Assembly: GCA_009838465.1 (NCBI GenBank)
Contig: VXRN01000045.1
Coordinates: forward strand, 31,988-95,987
Source of the DNA: Dehalococcoidia bacterium
Lineage (GTDB): Bacteria; Chloroflexota; Dehalococcoidia; Lucifugimonadales; UBA1123
Reading direction: 5' to 3'
Length of the DNA: 64,000 bases
The translations under genes and the position numbers were made by a program. The notes below the pieces were generated by a model. It was given only the letters and a program-made list of their open reading frames with translations, did not search any database and was not told the DNA's origin. Below, piece by piece: positions 51,084 through 59,390 of the stretch; positions within the stretch are counted from its first letter, which is position 1; the number at the start of each line of letters is the position of its first letter.

Positions 51084-52571
51084 ATGGCCGACAGACCAAA
51101 CATCGTCTTCGTATTCAGCGACCAGCAGAGACAGGATACGCTTGCGTGCTACGGGGCGGACTGGATGAACGTTCCAAACCTCAACGCGCTCGCCGACGAG
51201 AGTTTCGTCTTCGAAAATGCGTATGTGGCGCAGGCGGTCTGTACGCCGGCGCGGGCGACTATCATGACAGGGCTCTATCCGCACGCGGCGGGGCCTATCG
51301 TCAATCAGATTCACCTTTCGCCGGACGTACCCGTAATTGCGGAGATGATCTCAGACGACTACATCAAGGGGTACATGGGCAAGTGGCACCTGGGCAACGA
51401 CCTAGTAGCGCAGCACGGATTCGACGTGTGGAAGTCGGCGGAAGACAGCCACAGATATGACAAGCCGGAACAGCGTTACATGGTGTCGAGCTACAACAAG
51501 TACCTCGTCGAGCAAGGTTATGAGCCGGACAGGGTGAGGGACGGCGTTGGGGTGTTCAGTTCGAACATGCATTATGACCTGCCGGAGGAACACCAGATGG
51601 GGTCGTACCTCGGCGACCAGGCGGCGGAATTCATTGAGGAGAACAAGGACAGGCCGTTCGTCCTCTATGTGAGTACGTTCGAGCCGCATTCTCCGTATCA
51701 CGGTCCGTATATGGATATGTACGACCCGGAAACTCTGCCCGTGGGACCCGCGTTTCTGCAGAAGCCGGAGACGGCTTCGCTGGTGAATAGGGTCAGGGCG
51801 AATTACTTCCTGCAGTTCATGTTGGAGGGCGTTGACCAGACCCAAGACGACTATATGATGCGGTACGCGGCGGCACGGGAGGACGTTACCACCGAGTTGG
51901 GCTGGCGGACGCTTCGGGCACACTACATGGCTAACATCACCCAGGTTGACCGTATGGTGGGCAAGATAACTTCCGCTTTGGAGCGGGCAGGAGTCGCTGA
52001 CAACACCGTCGTGGTATTCACGAGCGAGCACGGGGATATGATGGGCGACCACGGGATGCTGGAGAAGCGGTCGTTCTTCGAGGAGGCGTCGCGGGTGCCG
52101 CTGCTGATGCGGGTTCCGTGGCTTTCGCAGGAGCAGACGATGGTGGAGGGCAGCGTGGGCCACGCCGATCTGGTCCCGACTCTTCTGGACCTCATCGGTG
52201 AGGACGTTCCCGACACGCTCCAGGGCAAGAGCCTTCAGCCTGTGCTAAAGGGTGACGCGGATCTGAGCGAGAACGATGTGTTCATGCAGTGGAACGGGAC
52301 GAGCCAGGAGATCGTGGACAGGTTCCTGGGGAGCGCGGAGATAAACCGGATGCTGGCGCTCCCGTGGAGGTCGGTCGTCACGCCTGACCGCTGGAAGCTG
52401 AATCTGTGCGCGGGCGACCAGTGCGAGCTGTACGATCTGAATAACGACCCCTATGAGACGAACAATCTGTTCAATGATCCGGCCCAGGCGGACCGCATCC
52501 GGGACATGGCGGCGCGGATACGCATCTGGCAGGGAGAGACGGGGGATACGGTTCCGCTGCCGACTACTTAG
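51084..52571 (+). CDS. Sulfatase, second of a tandem pair
   Basis: 495 residues, collinear with the preceding gene without visible large gaps, well over half the residues matching by eye. The formylglycine motif is CTPARAT (Cys53). The metal motifs FSDQQRQDTLACYG and FTSEHGDMMGDHGMLEK are kept. GGGAGG lies about 10 bases before the ATG, 45 bases after the first sulfatase. No signal peptide. The pair arose by local duplication and diverged mainly in the 120-170 region (e.g. QRYMVSSYNKYLVEQ), likely altering substrate range. Confidence 0.93.
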   Translation: MADRPNIVFVFSDQQRQDTLACYGADWMNVPNLNALADESFVFENAYVAQAVCTPARATIMTGLYPHAAGPIVNQIHLSPDVPVIAEMISDDYIKGYMGKWHLGNDLVAQHGFDVWKSAEDSHRYDKPEQRYMVSSYNKYLVEQGYEPDRVRDGVGVFSSNMHYDLPEEHQMGSYLGDQAAEFIEENKDRPFVLYVSTFEPHSPYHGPYMDMYDPETLPVGPAFLQKPETASLVNRVRANYFLQFMLEGVDQTQDDYMMRYAAAREDVTTELGWRTLRAHYMANITQVDRMVGKITSALERAGVADNTVVVFTSEHGDMMGDHGMLEKRSFFEEASRVPLLMRVPWLSQEQTMVEGSVGHADLVPTLLDLIGEDVPDTLQGKSLQPVLKGDADLSENDVFMQWNGTSQEIVDRFLGSAEINRMLALPWRSVVTPDRWKLNLCAGDQCELYDLNNDPYETNNLFNDPAQADRIRDMAARIRIWQGETGDTVPLPTT

Positions 52572-52574
52572 CTA

Positions 52575-52646
52575 CTATCTCAATACCCAATCGGAAGGGG
52601 TTTCACCCCCATTCTGACCTTCCCCCGTCAAGGGGGAAGGGACTTT
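52575..52646. repeat. Extended C-rich repeat, second copy
   Basis: Matches 39885-39955 over the whole head and stem; here the stem CTTCCCCC / GGGGGAAG is perfect. It starts a few bases after the second sulfatase stop. Confidence 0.65.
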
Positions 52647-52771
52647 GGGGAGGCGGTTTGTACGTTTGCCTACCCTTTGAACCCGTCATGGGGAAGGGAC
52701 TCTCGGTTGTCCTTGAGGGCCTATCCAGGGAGAAGGAATTTCCGCAATCGTCTTCGGTCCGTTGACGGACT

Positions 52772-53674
52772 CTAAATCATCAGCCACTTCTTGTTGACTT
52801 TGCAGATGTAGGAGAAGGTCGGGTTGACGAACTGGGTGCAGCGGGCCTCGAGGACTTGGCCGAGAAAGAGGTACGCCTCTCCACGGTCGAAGCCGTAGTC
52901 GGTTTCGAGCCAGAGCAGCATTTCGGAGAGGGCTATTCGGAAGGCGTCTTCGGCGGGACGGGTGATTCCGGTGGTCATTATGTGGGTCGCGTCCTCGATG
53001 CGGGGCCATGTCATGTTGTCCGGGAGGGGGGAGAGTTCGCAGCGGATTCTGGCCGTTCCACCGGTCTCTATGCCGCCCGCGCCGCATATCTCGCCATCGC
53101 CCTGGCGAGCGTGCATGTCTCCGATGTGGAGCAGCGCGCCGGGTACCTGGATCGGAATGTGGACCGACGCGCCTGTCTTTATCTCCTGGATGTCGAAATT
53201 GCCGCCCCACTCTCCCGCCCAACCGTTCGCCCAGCGAGTATTGGAGGGCGCGACGCCAACCACACCCAGCATTGGTTCGAGAGGGAATTTCAGGTCGTCG
53301 CTCCAGTGAATGACGCCATCGCTAATGGAGACTATCTTCTCGTGGTGGCCTATGGCGGTCGCGCCCATCCAGCCGGGCATTGCATCGGTGCTTCCGCGAA
53401 ACCTGGTGAATCCGAATTGCTCGGTCTGTATGTCCAGGATGTGGAACGTAAGTACCTGGCCGGGTTCAGCGCCGTTTACGTAGATTGCGCCGCTGGACGG
53501 ATTGCCGCCCGTCAGCATGGCTTCGAGTCTTTCTTGGTCGGGATGGCCCTCTATCCAAGGGCCGCGGTTCATCTGGGTGACAACCTCGAACTCCTCGCCC
53601 GGGTCGACGAACATGGTGGGCTCGTTATCGGGACCAGTCTCGAAGTAGAGAACGTCTTTAGTGGCGCGCTGCAT
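52772..53674 (-). CDS. Acetamidase/formamidase family protein
   Basis: 300 residues from the ATG at 53674, with AAAGGAG about 9 bases upstream. Family features: PGEEFEVVTQMNRGPWI, NPSSGAIYVNGAEPGQVL and the metal-site stretch GDMHARQGDGEICGAGGIET. It hydrolyses formamide, acetamide or related short amides in the cytoplasm. The HpcH/HpaI-type gene lies upstream on the same strand, 124 bases away, so the two may be in one transcript. Substrate not deducible. Confidence 0.87.
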   Translation of the reverse strand: MQRATKDVLYFETGPDNEPTMFVDPGEEFEVVTQMNRGPWIEGHPDQERLEAMLTGGNPSSGAIYVNGAEPGQVLTFHILDIQTEQFGFTRFRGSTDAMPGWMGATAIGHHEKIVSISDGVIHWSDDLKFPLEPMLGVVGVAPSNTRWANGWAGEWGGNFDIQEIKTGASVHIPIQVPGALLHIGDMHARQGDGEICGAGGIETGGTARIRCELSPLPDNMTWPRIEDATHIMTTGITRPAEDAFRIALSEMLLWLETDYGFDRGEAYLFLGQVLEARCTQFVNPTFSYICKVNKKWLMI

Positions 53675-53712
53675 CAGTTGGCTCCTTTGCCCGTTACATG
53701 GTAGGTAGGTAA

Positions 53713-53751
53713 TCATCCTCACCCCGGCTCTCTCCCTTAAGGGAGAGGGGG
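53713..53751. repeat. C-rich hairpin repeat
   Basis: ATCCTCACCCCGGCTC then CTCTCCCTTAAGGGAGAG, a perfect short-loop stem, between the two minus-strand catabolic genes. Confidence 0.6.
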
Positions 53752-53798
53752 TCTATTGATTGGAATTGGCAGCTGGCTGGCAGGTTTGCCTACCCTTG

Positions 53799-54533
53799 TC
53801 AGTCTCCCTTGCCTCGGGATGCGAGGAAGGCTCTGGCGCCGTCCATGAACATGTTAGTGGCGCGGGCGGAGTCCATTACGTCGTCGGCCATATGCTTACC
53901 GGCGGCGTCGACTGCGTCGCGGACCTCGGCCTCGAACTCCTGAACTCGCGGATGGTTGGGCTGTCCGGGCAGGCCGAGAGACTGGGCTATATCCTGGGCA
54001 CCGGAAGCGTACAAGTCTATGCCCTCGACGGCCAGAATGTCGGCGATGTTGTCGAGAACCTGGACGTCCTCGAGCTGGGCAATGACGAGGATGTTGTCGT
54101 TGGTGTGTTCCATGTATCCGGGTAGAGATTCGACATCGCCGAAGTAGGCTCCACGTCCGGAGCCGAAGCTGCGGAGGCCCCTGGGAACGTAGCGGCAGGC
54201 GTCGGCGAGTTTCTGGGCGCGCTCGGCGTTGACGATGTGCGGGCCGGTAATTCCCATGATGCCTCTATCGAGGAACCTGAGAATCGTAGGGTGTTCGATG
54301 TTCGGGACGCGGGCCATCGGCGTGAGTCCGGCCATGTCGGCTATTCGGCAGAGGTCATCGAGCATGTCCACGGTGAATGGGCCGTGTTCGCTGTCGAAGG
54401 TGACGAACTCGAACCCGACCCGACCGGCGAGTTCTATGAGGGTCGTGGAAGGGAAGGAGAGATTGAGGCCGTAGGACATATTGCCCTGGGCCATGTTGGA
54501 TACGACATTGTTCACTCTCATCGTGTTGGTCAT
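53799..54533 (-). CDS. HpcH/HpaI-family aldolase (citrate-lyase beta-like)
   Basis: 244 residues. Class II aldolase of the PEP/pyruvate superfamily: GFEFVTFDSEHGPFTVDML (catalytic His, metal Glu region), ARVPNIEHPTILRFLDRG and GSGRGAYFGDVESL. E. coli HpaI/RhmA cleave 2-keto-3-deoxy acids to pyruvate plus an aldehyde. The organism may use it to split a keto-acid from sugar-acid or aromatic breakdown; the dehydratase at 27-28 kb would make such keto-deoxy acids (inference, not an operon). Confidence 0.85.
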   Translation of the reverse strand: MTNTMRVNNVVSNMAQGNMSYGLNLSFPSTTLIELAGRVGFEFVTFDSEHGPFTVDMLDDLCRIADMAGLTPMARVPNIEHPTILRFLDRGIMGITGPHIVNAERAQKLADACRYVPRGLRSFGSGRGAYFGDVESLPGYMEHTNDNILVIAQLEDVQVLDNIADILAVEGIDLYASGAQDIAQSLGLPGQPNHPRVQEFEAEVRDAVDAAGKHMADDVMDSARATNMFMDGARAFLASRGKGD

Positions 54534-54908
54534 TGGGAACTCCTTGTGTTGAGAACCACTCAGTGTTACAGGGTTTTTGGAGTGGTCGGTTGGAGGCGGA
54601 GTCGGCAGGGTTAATAAATCATACTCTATATCGTACAGGTGGGGTTTCAGGTGAGTTTCCAGTTGGAACAGGACACGAGGTACCTAGAATACGACCTGTC
54701 ACCACCTCTTGTTAGCTTTGAGTCGGAAATATTCCGGTGGATTGGATGGTCATTGATAAGTTTCCTCTTATGTATGTCTGTATGTCAAATACATTTCAAG
54801 CGCATTTGTTCTGCAATTCTAGCATAGGATGGGTTCACGGGACAAAGGGGGTTCTCAAGGAGAAATTTGCATAAGTGGAATTGCGGCACGCAGGGCCTCC
54901 CCACTTCT

Positions 54909-54936
54909 GGATACCCGCCTTCGCGGGCATGACGGT
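54909..54936. repeat. dRS3-like hairpin repeat, diverged copy
   Basis: GGATACCCGCCTTCGCGGGCATGA-type hairpin; relatives occur at 21397-21422, 33844-33870, 38252-38280 and 60960-60988. Here the mid-stem bases are changed in a compensating way (ACCCG/CGGGC). Confidence 0.55.
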
Positions 54937-55027
54937 AGGAGGGCGTGGGCATGACGAATAAGCGGGGCGAGGGACTTTTGGAATCGTCTTCGAGGGCATT
55001 AGCGTTATTGACATGCGTAGGGGTAAC

Positions 55028-55044
55028 GTGATAATTTTCACAAC
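55028..55044. promoter_or_regulatory. CRP/FNR-like operator, copy 1, overlapping a -10-like hexamer
   Basis: GTGATAATTTTCACAAC contains GTGA-N6-TCAC, the core of CRP/FNR-family sites. TTGACA lies 15 bases before the enclosed GATAAT (55009-55014 and 55030-55035), so the palindrome may also overlay a promoter. Confidence 0.5.
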
Positions 55045-55095
55045 GGCCTTGAGCCGTTGGAGAGAAGTTAACCCTGACAGGCGGAACTGTTGTTA

Positions 55096-55112
55096 GTGAT
55101 AATTTTCACAAC
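55096..55112. promoter_or_regulatory. CRP/FNR-like operator, copy 2
   Basis: The same 17 bases as copy 1, 68 bases downstream. CTGACA lies 18 bases before the enclosed GATAAT (55074-55079 and 55098-55103). Confidence 0.5.
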
Positions 55113-55140
55113 ATGCGTCTGGCATTTGGGGGAAGGTGTC

Positions 55141-55170
55141 TTGACACTGCATTAAACCCAATGTGATAAT
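55141..55170 (+). promoter_or_regulatory. Strong sigma-70-type promoter of the alternative complex III operon
   Basis: Consensus TTGACA at 55141-55146 and GATAAT at 55165-55170 with an 18-base spacer and an upstream TGT. Transcription would begin near 55177, giving a leader of about 62 bases. The nearest palindrome centre is about 73 bases upstream, suitable for class I activation. Confidence 0.65.
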
Positions 55171-55238
55171 CTCTTTCGGTCTGAACCTAGGCAGTATCAA
55201 TCAAGCAGGACAGACTCAGGCAATCTGGCGCAAAACGT

Positions 55239-55544
55239 ATGGATCCAATAACAATAGACCCCGCGGTAATCGGGCCAGCAAGCTGGAGTGAATTGGGAAG
55301 TCTCCTGAGGAGTCTCTGGCTGGCAGTCTTATTCGTAGTCCTGTTCGCGTCCAACATGATCCTGGGTCACATAATGATCCCCTCGTTCGTCATGTCAGGG
55401 CATGTTCCTGACAGTTTCCGCAAGGCTCGACCCGTATTCTACGTGCTTGCGATCATCTGCTTCGCGCTTGCGATGTTCTTCATCTCCAGAGCGATAGACT
55501 TCGCCGGGGTGCTCAGAAACTTCTGGCCGGACTATTGGATTTAG
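55239..55544 (+). CDS. Small membrane protein at the head of the complex III operon
   Basis: 101 residues with hydrophobic segments at about 28-55 (LWLAVLFVVLFASNMILGHI) and 68-90 (VFYVLAIICFALAMFFIS), so two membrane helices, and a C-terminal aromatic end (FWPDYWI). I do not recognise the family. It is first in the operon, 52 bases before the pentahaem cytochrome gene, and may be an accessory or assembly subunit (inference). The ribosome site before the ATG is weak. Confidence 0.65.
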   Translation: MDPITIDPAVIGPASWSELGSLLRSLWLAVLFVVLFASNMILGHIMIPSFVMSGHVPDSFRKARPVFYVLAIICFALAMFFISRAIDFAGVLRNFWPDYWI

Positions 55545-55596
55545 CCGGATACACCCGACCGATCACGTTGAAACGAGACATCAGGAACCACAGGAT

Positions 55597-56214
55597 TTGA
55601 TACCAGGCGACTTTCAGATCAAGAAACCTACCGGCAAGCAGATTGCGCTGTTTACGGGTCTTGGACTAGGCGGCCTGGTAACGGCGGTGGTGGTCGTGGT
55701 CCTGCTGACATGGGTGATATCGGCGTGGTTCGGGACACCCGTGATACTGAGTTCGGACGAAGGGCCCGAGCAGCCGATAGCTTTCCCGCATACGACGCAC
55801 GTACAGGATCTTGGCCTAGACTGCACTTTCTGTCACCGTGAGGTTACGAAGTCGGCCCAGGCAACGATCCCCCCGGTCAACCTTTGCATGACCTGCCACC
55901 AGGCGGTGCTCGGCTCGACCGAGACGGCGCAGGCGGAGATCAAGAAGTTGCGTGACGCCTTCGACGACGGCGATCCAGTGGCTTGGGTGCGGGTACATCG
56001 CGTTCCGGACCACGTACATTTCGTGCATGAGACGCATATCCGTGTTCTGAGCGCGAGGGACGGAATCGAGGCGACAGCGGTCTGCTCGACGTGCCACGGT
56101 GACGTAGGTTCCATGGCTAAGGTCAAACAGGTACGAACATTGAAGATGAGCGACTGTGTGGACTGCCATCGAGACAACGCGGCTCCCACAGACTGCACCA
56201 CCTGCCATTACTAG
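55597..56214 (+). CDS. actA: Alternative complex III pentahaem cytochrome c subunit
   Basis: 205 residues with TTG start (AGGAA 10 bases upstream). One membrane helix (residues about 17-44), then five CxxCH haem-binding motifs: CTFCH, CMTCH, CSTCH, CVDCH and CTTCH. This is the number found in ActA of Rhodothermus marinus. Extra His residues for axial ligands are visible (FPHTTHV, HFVHETH). It is anchored in the membrane with the haems outside and relays electrons within alternative complex III. Confidence 0.92.
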   Translation: MIPGDFQIKKPTGKQIALFTGLGLGGLVTAVVVVVLLTWVISAWFGTPVILSSDEGPEQPIAFPHTTHVQDLGLDCTFCHREVTKSAQATIPPVNLCMTCHQAVLGSTETAQAEIKKLRDAFDDGDPVAWVRVHRVPDHVHFVHETHIRVLSARDGIEATAVCSTCHGDVGSMAKVKQVRTLKMSDCVDCHRDNAAPTDCTTCHY

Positions 56215-56229
56215 AGGCTCGAATTCATC

Positions 56230-58476
56230 ATGGGCTTGACCAGACGACAGTTTTTGACACTCACCGGCGGCTCGGCGTCCGCGGCGGTGCTGTTCGCGGC
56301 CTGCGGCGTTCCTGAGGACGAGTTGCTTGTCGAGTCTCCCCTTCGTATGCCTGAAGACCTGGTGTCCGGTCGAGACAACTGGTACGCGACGCTGTGCGGA
56401 GAGTGTGGCGTTGTGGTCAGGGTGATGGAAGGGCGCGCGAAGAAGATAGAAGGCAATGTTGACTACCCGGTCAACGCGGGCAAGCACAGTGCGCGCTGCG
56501 AAGCGAGCCTCCAGGCGTTGTACAACCCTGACAGGATTGCGGGGCCCTTGGTGCGGGCGGGCGAACGCGGCACGGCGCAGTTCGAGGAGATTAGCTGGAC
56601 AGACGCCATCGGCAGGCTTACCTTCCAGCTTCAGAATCTCCAGTCGAGCCGTCGTCAGCAGGGGATGGTACTGGCGACCGGCCTGGGCGGAGGACATGCG
56701 GGCCTGGTGGGAAGACGCTTCGCGGAGAAGTTCGGCGGCAAGTACGCGCCATATGAGACTCTTGAGAGCACGAACCTGAAGATGGCGGTTAGCGTGGTCT
56801 TCGGGCAGGAGCGTATTCCCGATTTCGATATCGAAAATTCTAACTTTATTCTCTCTTTCGGGGCGGACTTCCTGAACACATGGGGTTCGCCGGTGCGGTA
56901 TTCTCGCGGATACGGAAATTTCAGGCAGGGCGACAGGGAGCGTGGAACGCACTATCACGTTGATTCTCGCTTCTCGATGACCGCGGCGAATGCGGACAAG
57001 TGGGTGCCTGTGATGCCCGGCATGGAAGGTCTTCTGGCGCTGTCCATCGCCTACGTGATAGTAGAGGACGGCTTGGGTGACGCCAATGCGGTCGAAGCGC
57101 TGACAGGCGAGGACCCCGAGGCGCTGGCGGCGTTTGCGCCTGACATAGTGGCTGTGAGGGTCGGTGTATCGGCTGAGAAGATTCACGACATCGCGCACGA
57201 ATTCGCCGAGCATGGGCCTTCGATAGCGATTGGGGGCGGTTCCGCGGGTGCGCATACCAACGGCCTCTCCAATATGATAGCTATATATTCGCTGAACCAC
57301 CTCGTAGGCAGTGTGGGACAGCCCGGCGGGATGATATTCAATCCCGCGCCGCCTCTTGATGAAATGTCGGATTCCTCCGTGGCGACTCTGGCCAACTGGC
57401 AGGAGACGGTAGCGGATATGCGAGCGGGGCGCGTGAATGCGCTGCTGGTTCGGGGAGCGGACCCGTTCTACGGGCTTCCGGCGTCCTTGGATATAAGAGG
57501 CGCTTCTTATGACGTGCCGTTCATATGCAGTTTCACGGACATGATGGACGATACGACGGCGATGTCGGACCTGGTGCTGCCGCAACATTCTCCTCTGGAG
57601 GACTGGGGCACCGACGCCCCGATGTTTGGGCCGGGATACGAGGTTGTAGGGTTCCAGCAGCCGGTGGTGAGGCCGTTCTTCGAGAACCGCGGTTCCGAGC
57701 TTGGAACGCGCGGTTTCGCGGACGTGCTTCTCGCGGTGGCGCAGGGACTGAATCTGGACCTCGAACTTGGCGGAGGCACACTGAAGGAAGTTCTCCAGTC
57801 CGAGGCGCGCAAGCTGTACGACATGAATCGCGGCTCGGTGAGGGCGAACGACTTCGGTTCGTTCTGGAACGGAACGCTTCAGCGAGGCGGCTGGTGGGAT
57901 ACCGGCGCCCGCTCGCGGGATTCGGTCTCTCCGCCGCCGGAGCTGCCAGAGTTCGAGGAGCCGCAGTTCGACGGTGACGGCAGGTTCGAGTATTACCTGA
58001 CGCCGTTCAGCCAGGTGGGAATCGGTGCGGGCGAAGCCGCGCATCTTCCCTGGATGCAGGCGACTCCGGACCCAATCACGACCGCAACCTGGCGGACATG
58101 GATAGAAATCAACTCGCGGCTGGCGGAAGAGTTGGACATACGCGAGGGGGATGTCATCAAGGTGACATCGCCGAGAGGCTCAATCGAGGCACTAGCTTAC
58201 CCGCATCCCGGAGTTCCTCCCTACACGGTCTCGATACCATTCGGGCAAGGCCACACCGATATGGGAAGATACGCCAAGGACAGGGGAGCGAACGTGTTCT
58301 CCATTCTCGCGCCGCTGACAGACAGTCAGTCGGGCGCATTCGCGTGGGCGGCGACCAAGGTCAACATTGAAAAGACTGATGAGTGGATCAGGGTGCCGAA
58401 GTTCGAGAACACGGTCCCGGAGACGCCGAGAGACGAACATCATCACATCATCGAGATCACGAGCGAAGATAGTTAA
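56230..58476 (+). CDS. actB1: Alternative complex III subunit ActB1 (molybdopterin-oxidoreductase-like)
   Basis: 748 residues. A twin-arginine motif (TRRQFLTLTGG, Arg5-Arg6) is followed by lipobox FAAC (Cys25), so it is exported folded and possibly lipidated. The body is a molybdopterin-oxidoreductase fold. The N-terminal cluster site is reduced to CGEC (Cys56, Cys59) without the expected third Cys nearby, consistent with the ActB1 half of ActB, which holds no cofactor. ActB1 is thus a structural scaffold on the outer face. In R. marinus ActB is one protein; here B1 and B2 are separate genes. Confidence 0.9.
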   Translation: MGLTRRQFLTLTGGSASAAVLFAACGVPEDELLVESPLRMPEDLVSGRDNWYATLCGECGVVVRVMEGRAKKIEGNVDYPVNAGKHSARCEASLQALYNPDRIAGPLVRAGERGTAQFEEISWTDAIGRLTFQLQNLQSSRRQQGMVLATGLGGGHAGLVGRRFAEKFGGKYAPYETLESTNLKMAVSVVFGQERIPDFDIENSNFILSFGADFLNTWGSPVRYSRGYGNFRQGDRERGTHYHVDSRFSMTAANADKWVPVMPGMEGLLALSIAYVIVEDGLGDANAVEALTGEDPEALAAFAPDIVAVRVGVSAEKIHDIAHEFAEHGPSIAIGGGSAGAHTNGLSNMIAIYSLNHLVGSVGQPGGMIFNPAPPLDEMSDSSVATLANWQETVADMRAGRVNALLVRGADPFYGLPASLDIRGASYDVPFICSFTDMMDDTTAMSDLVLPQHSPLEDWGTDAPMFGPGYEVVGFQQPVVRPFFENRGSELGTRGFADVLLAVAQGLNLDLELGGGTLKEVLQSEARKLYDMNRGSVRANDFGSFWNGTLQRGGWWDTGARSRDSVSPPPELPEFEEPQFDGDGRFEYYLTPFSQVGIGAGEAAHLPWMQATPDPITTATWRTWIEINSRLAEELDIREGDVIKVTSPRGSIEALAYPHPGVPPYTVSIPFGQGHTDMGRYAKDRGANVFSILAPLTDSQSGAFAWAATKVNIEKTDEWIRVPKFENTVPETPRDEHHHIIEITSEDS

Positions 58477-58518
58477 TGGACGAATAGAAACCAGGCGGTT
58501 TCAGGGCGCGGGATTTTC

Positions 58519-58558
58519 GCCCTCACCCTAGCCTTCTCCCGTCAAGGGAGAGGGGATT
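58519..58558. repeat. C-rich hairpin repeat inside the complex III operon
   Basis: CGCCCTCACCCTAGC then CTTCTCCCGTCAAGGGAGAG, between actB1 and actB2. Being within the operon it will be transcribed and could influence relative expression. Confidence 0.65.
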
Positions 58559-58595
58559 TGATAAAGAGGAAGCGGTAGTAGGAGAAGCTGGATCA

Positions 58596-59390
58596 ATGCC
58601 TGAGAGCTGGGGAATGATAGTTGACCTGGACAAGTGCACGGGCTGTCAGGCCTGCGTGGTCGCTTGTCAATCTGAAAACAACATCCCCATCAACGAAGAA
58701 GAACACTTCAACCAGCGTCGCGCTATCCAGTGGATGCGTGTTGAGCGGTACTGGGAAGGGGAATTCCCGGATGTGAAGGCTCGGTTCATTCCGATCTTCT
58801 GCCAGCACTGCGCGGATGCGCCGTGCGAGCCGGTCTGCCCGGTTTACGCGACCTACCACAACAGCGAGGGGCTGAACGTCCAGGTGTATAATCGCTGCAT
58901 CGGGACGCGCTTCTGCGCGAACGGCTGCCCGTACCACGCGCGGTTCTTCAACTTCTGGGAGCCGGAGTGGCCTGAGAGCCTGACGAACCAGCTCAACCCG
59001 GACGTTACTGTCCGCAGCCGCGGAATCATGGAGAAGTGCACGTTCTGCGTGCAGCGGATACGACGCACGAACAGGAAGGCGGACCAGAACGGCGTGGCGG
59101 TTACGGACGAGTCTCTGGAGAGAGGTCTCAATCCGGCGTGTGTGAACGCCTGTCCGACGGAGACGCTCGTGTTCGGAGACCTGTACGAGATGCTCGTGGC
59201 GCGGCGCAACGGCGAACGTCGCCTGCCGCAGCCCAAGAACAAGGCGCAGGAGATAGTGAGGAAAGAACTCCAGGAGGGCGAAGGAGGCAGAGGCTATCGT
59301 CTCATAGAAGGGTTTGGAACGAACCCGTCGGTGATTTACCTACGCAAGGTGGACGAGGAAGCTGGCAAGGGAGCGGGAAGTCATGGCTAG
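58596..59390 (+). CDS. actB2: Alternative complex III iron-sulfur subunit ActB2
   Basis: 264 residues of ferredoxin-type cluster domains. Cysteine groups: CTGCQACVVACQSENN (about 16-31), CQHCADAPCEPVCP (about 69-82), CIGTRFCANGCPYH and CTFCVQR, and CVNACPTETLVFGD. That is enough for three [4Fe-4S] and one [3Fe-4S] clusters, as in ActB of characterised complexes. There is no signal peptide; it presumably travels with ActB1. It overlaps the next gene by 8 bases. Confidence 0.92.
   Translation: MPESWGMIVDLDKCTGCQACVVACQSENNIPINEEEHFNQRRAIQWMRVERYWEGEFPDVKARFIPIFCQHCADAPCEPVCPVYATYHNSEGLNVQVYNRCIGTRFCANGCPYHARFFNFWEPEWPESLTNQLNPDVTVRSRGIMEKCTFCVQRIRRTNRKADQNGVAVTDESLERGLNPACVNACPTETLVFGDLYEMLVARRNGERRLPQPKNKAQEIVRKELQEGEGGRGYRLIEGFGTNPSVIYLRKVDEEAGKGAGSHG

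Larger units (their letters stand above)
54534..55238. other. 705-bp gap ahead of the respiratory operon
   Basis: No gene was recognised. It holds a hairpin ACCACTC/GAGTGGT (54555-54586) in the leader of the HpcH-type gene, a dRS3-like hairpin at 54909-54936, two copies of the CRP/FNR-like palindrome (55028-55044, 55096-55112) and the main promoter (55141-55170). Confidence 0.55.

Noticed and set aside
55816..58044. 742-codon open frame on the minus strand opposite actA/actB1
   Set aside because: Arginine/histidine-rich, no family match, no ribosome site; it mirrors third-position bias of the real genes on the other strand, as does a 669-codon frame at 61126-63135.
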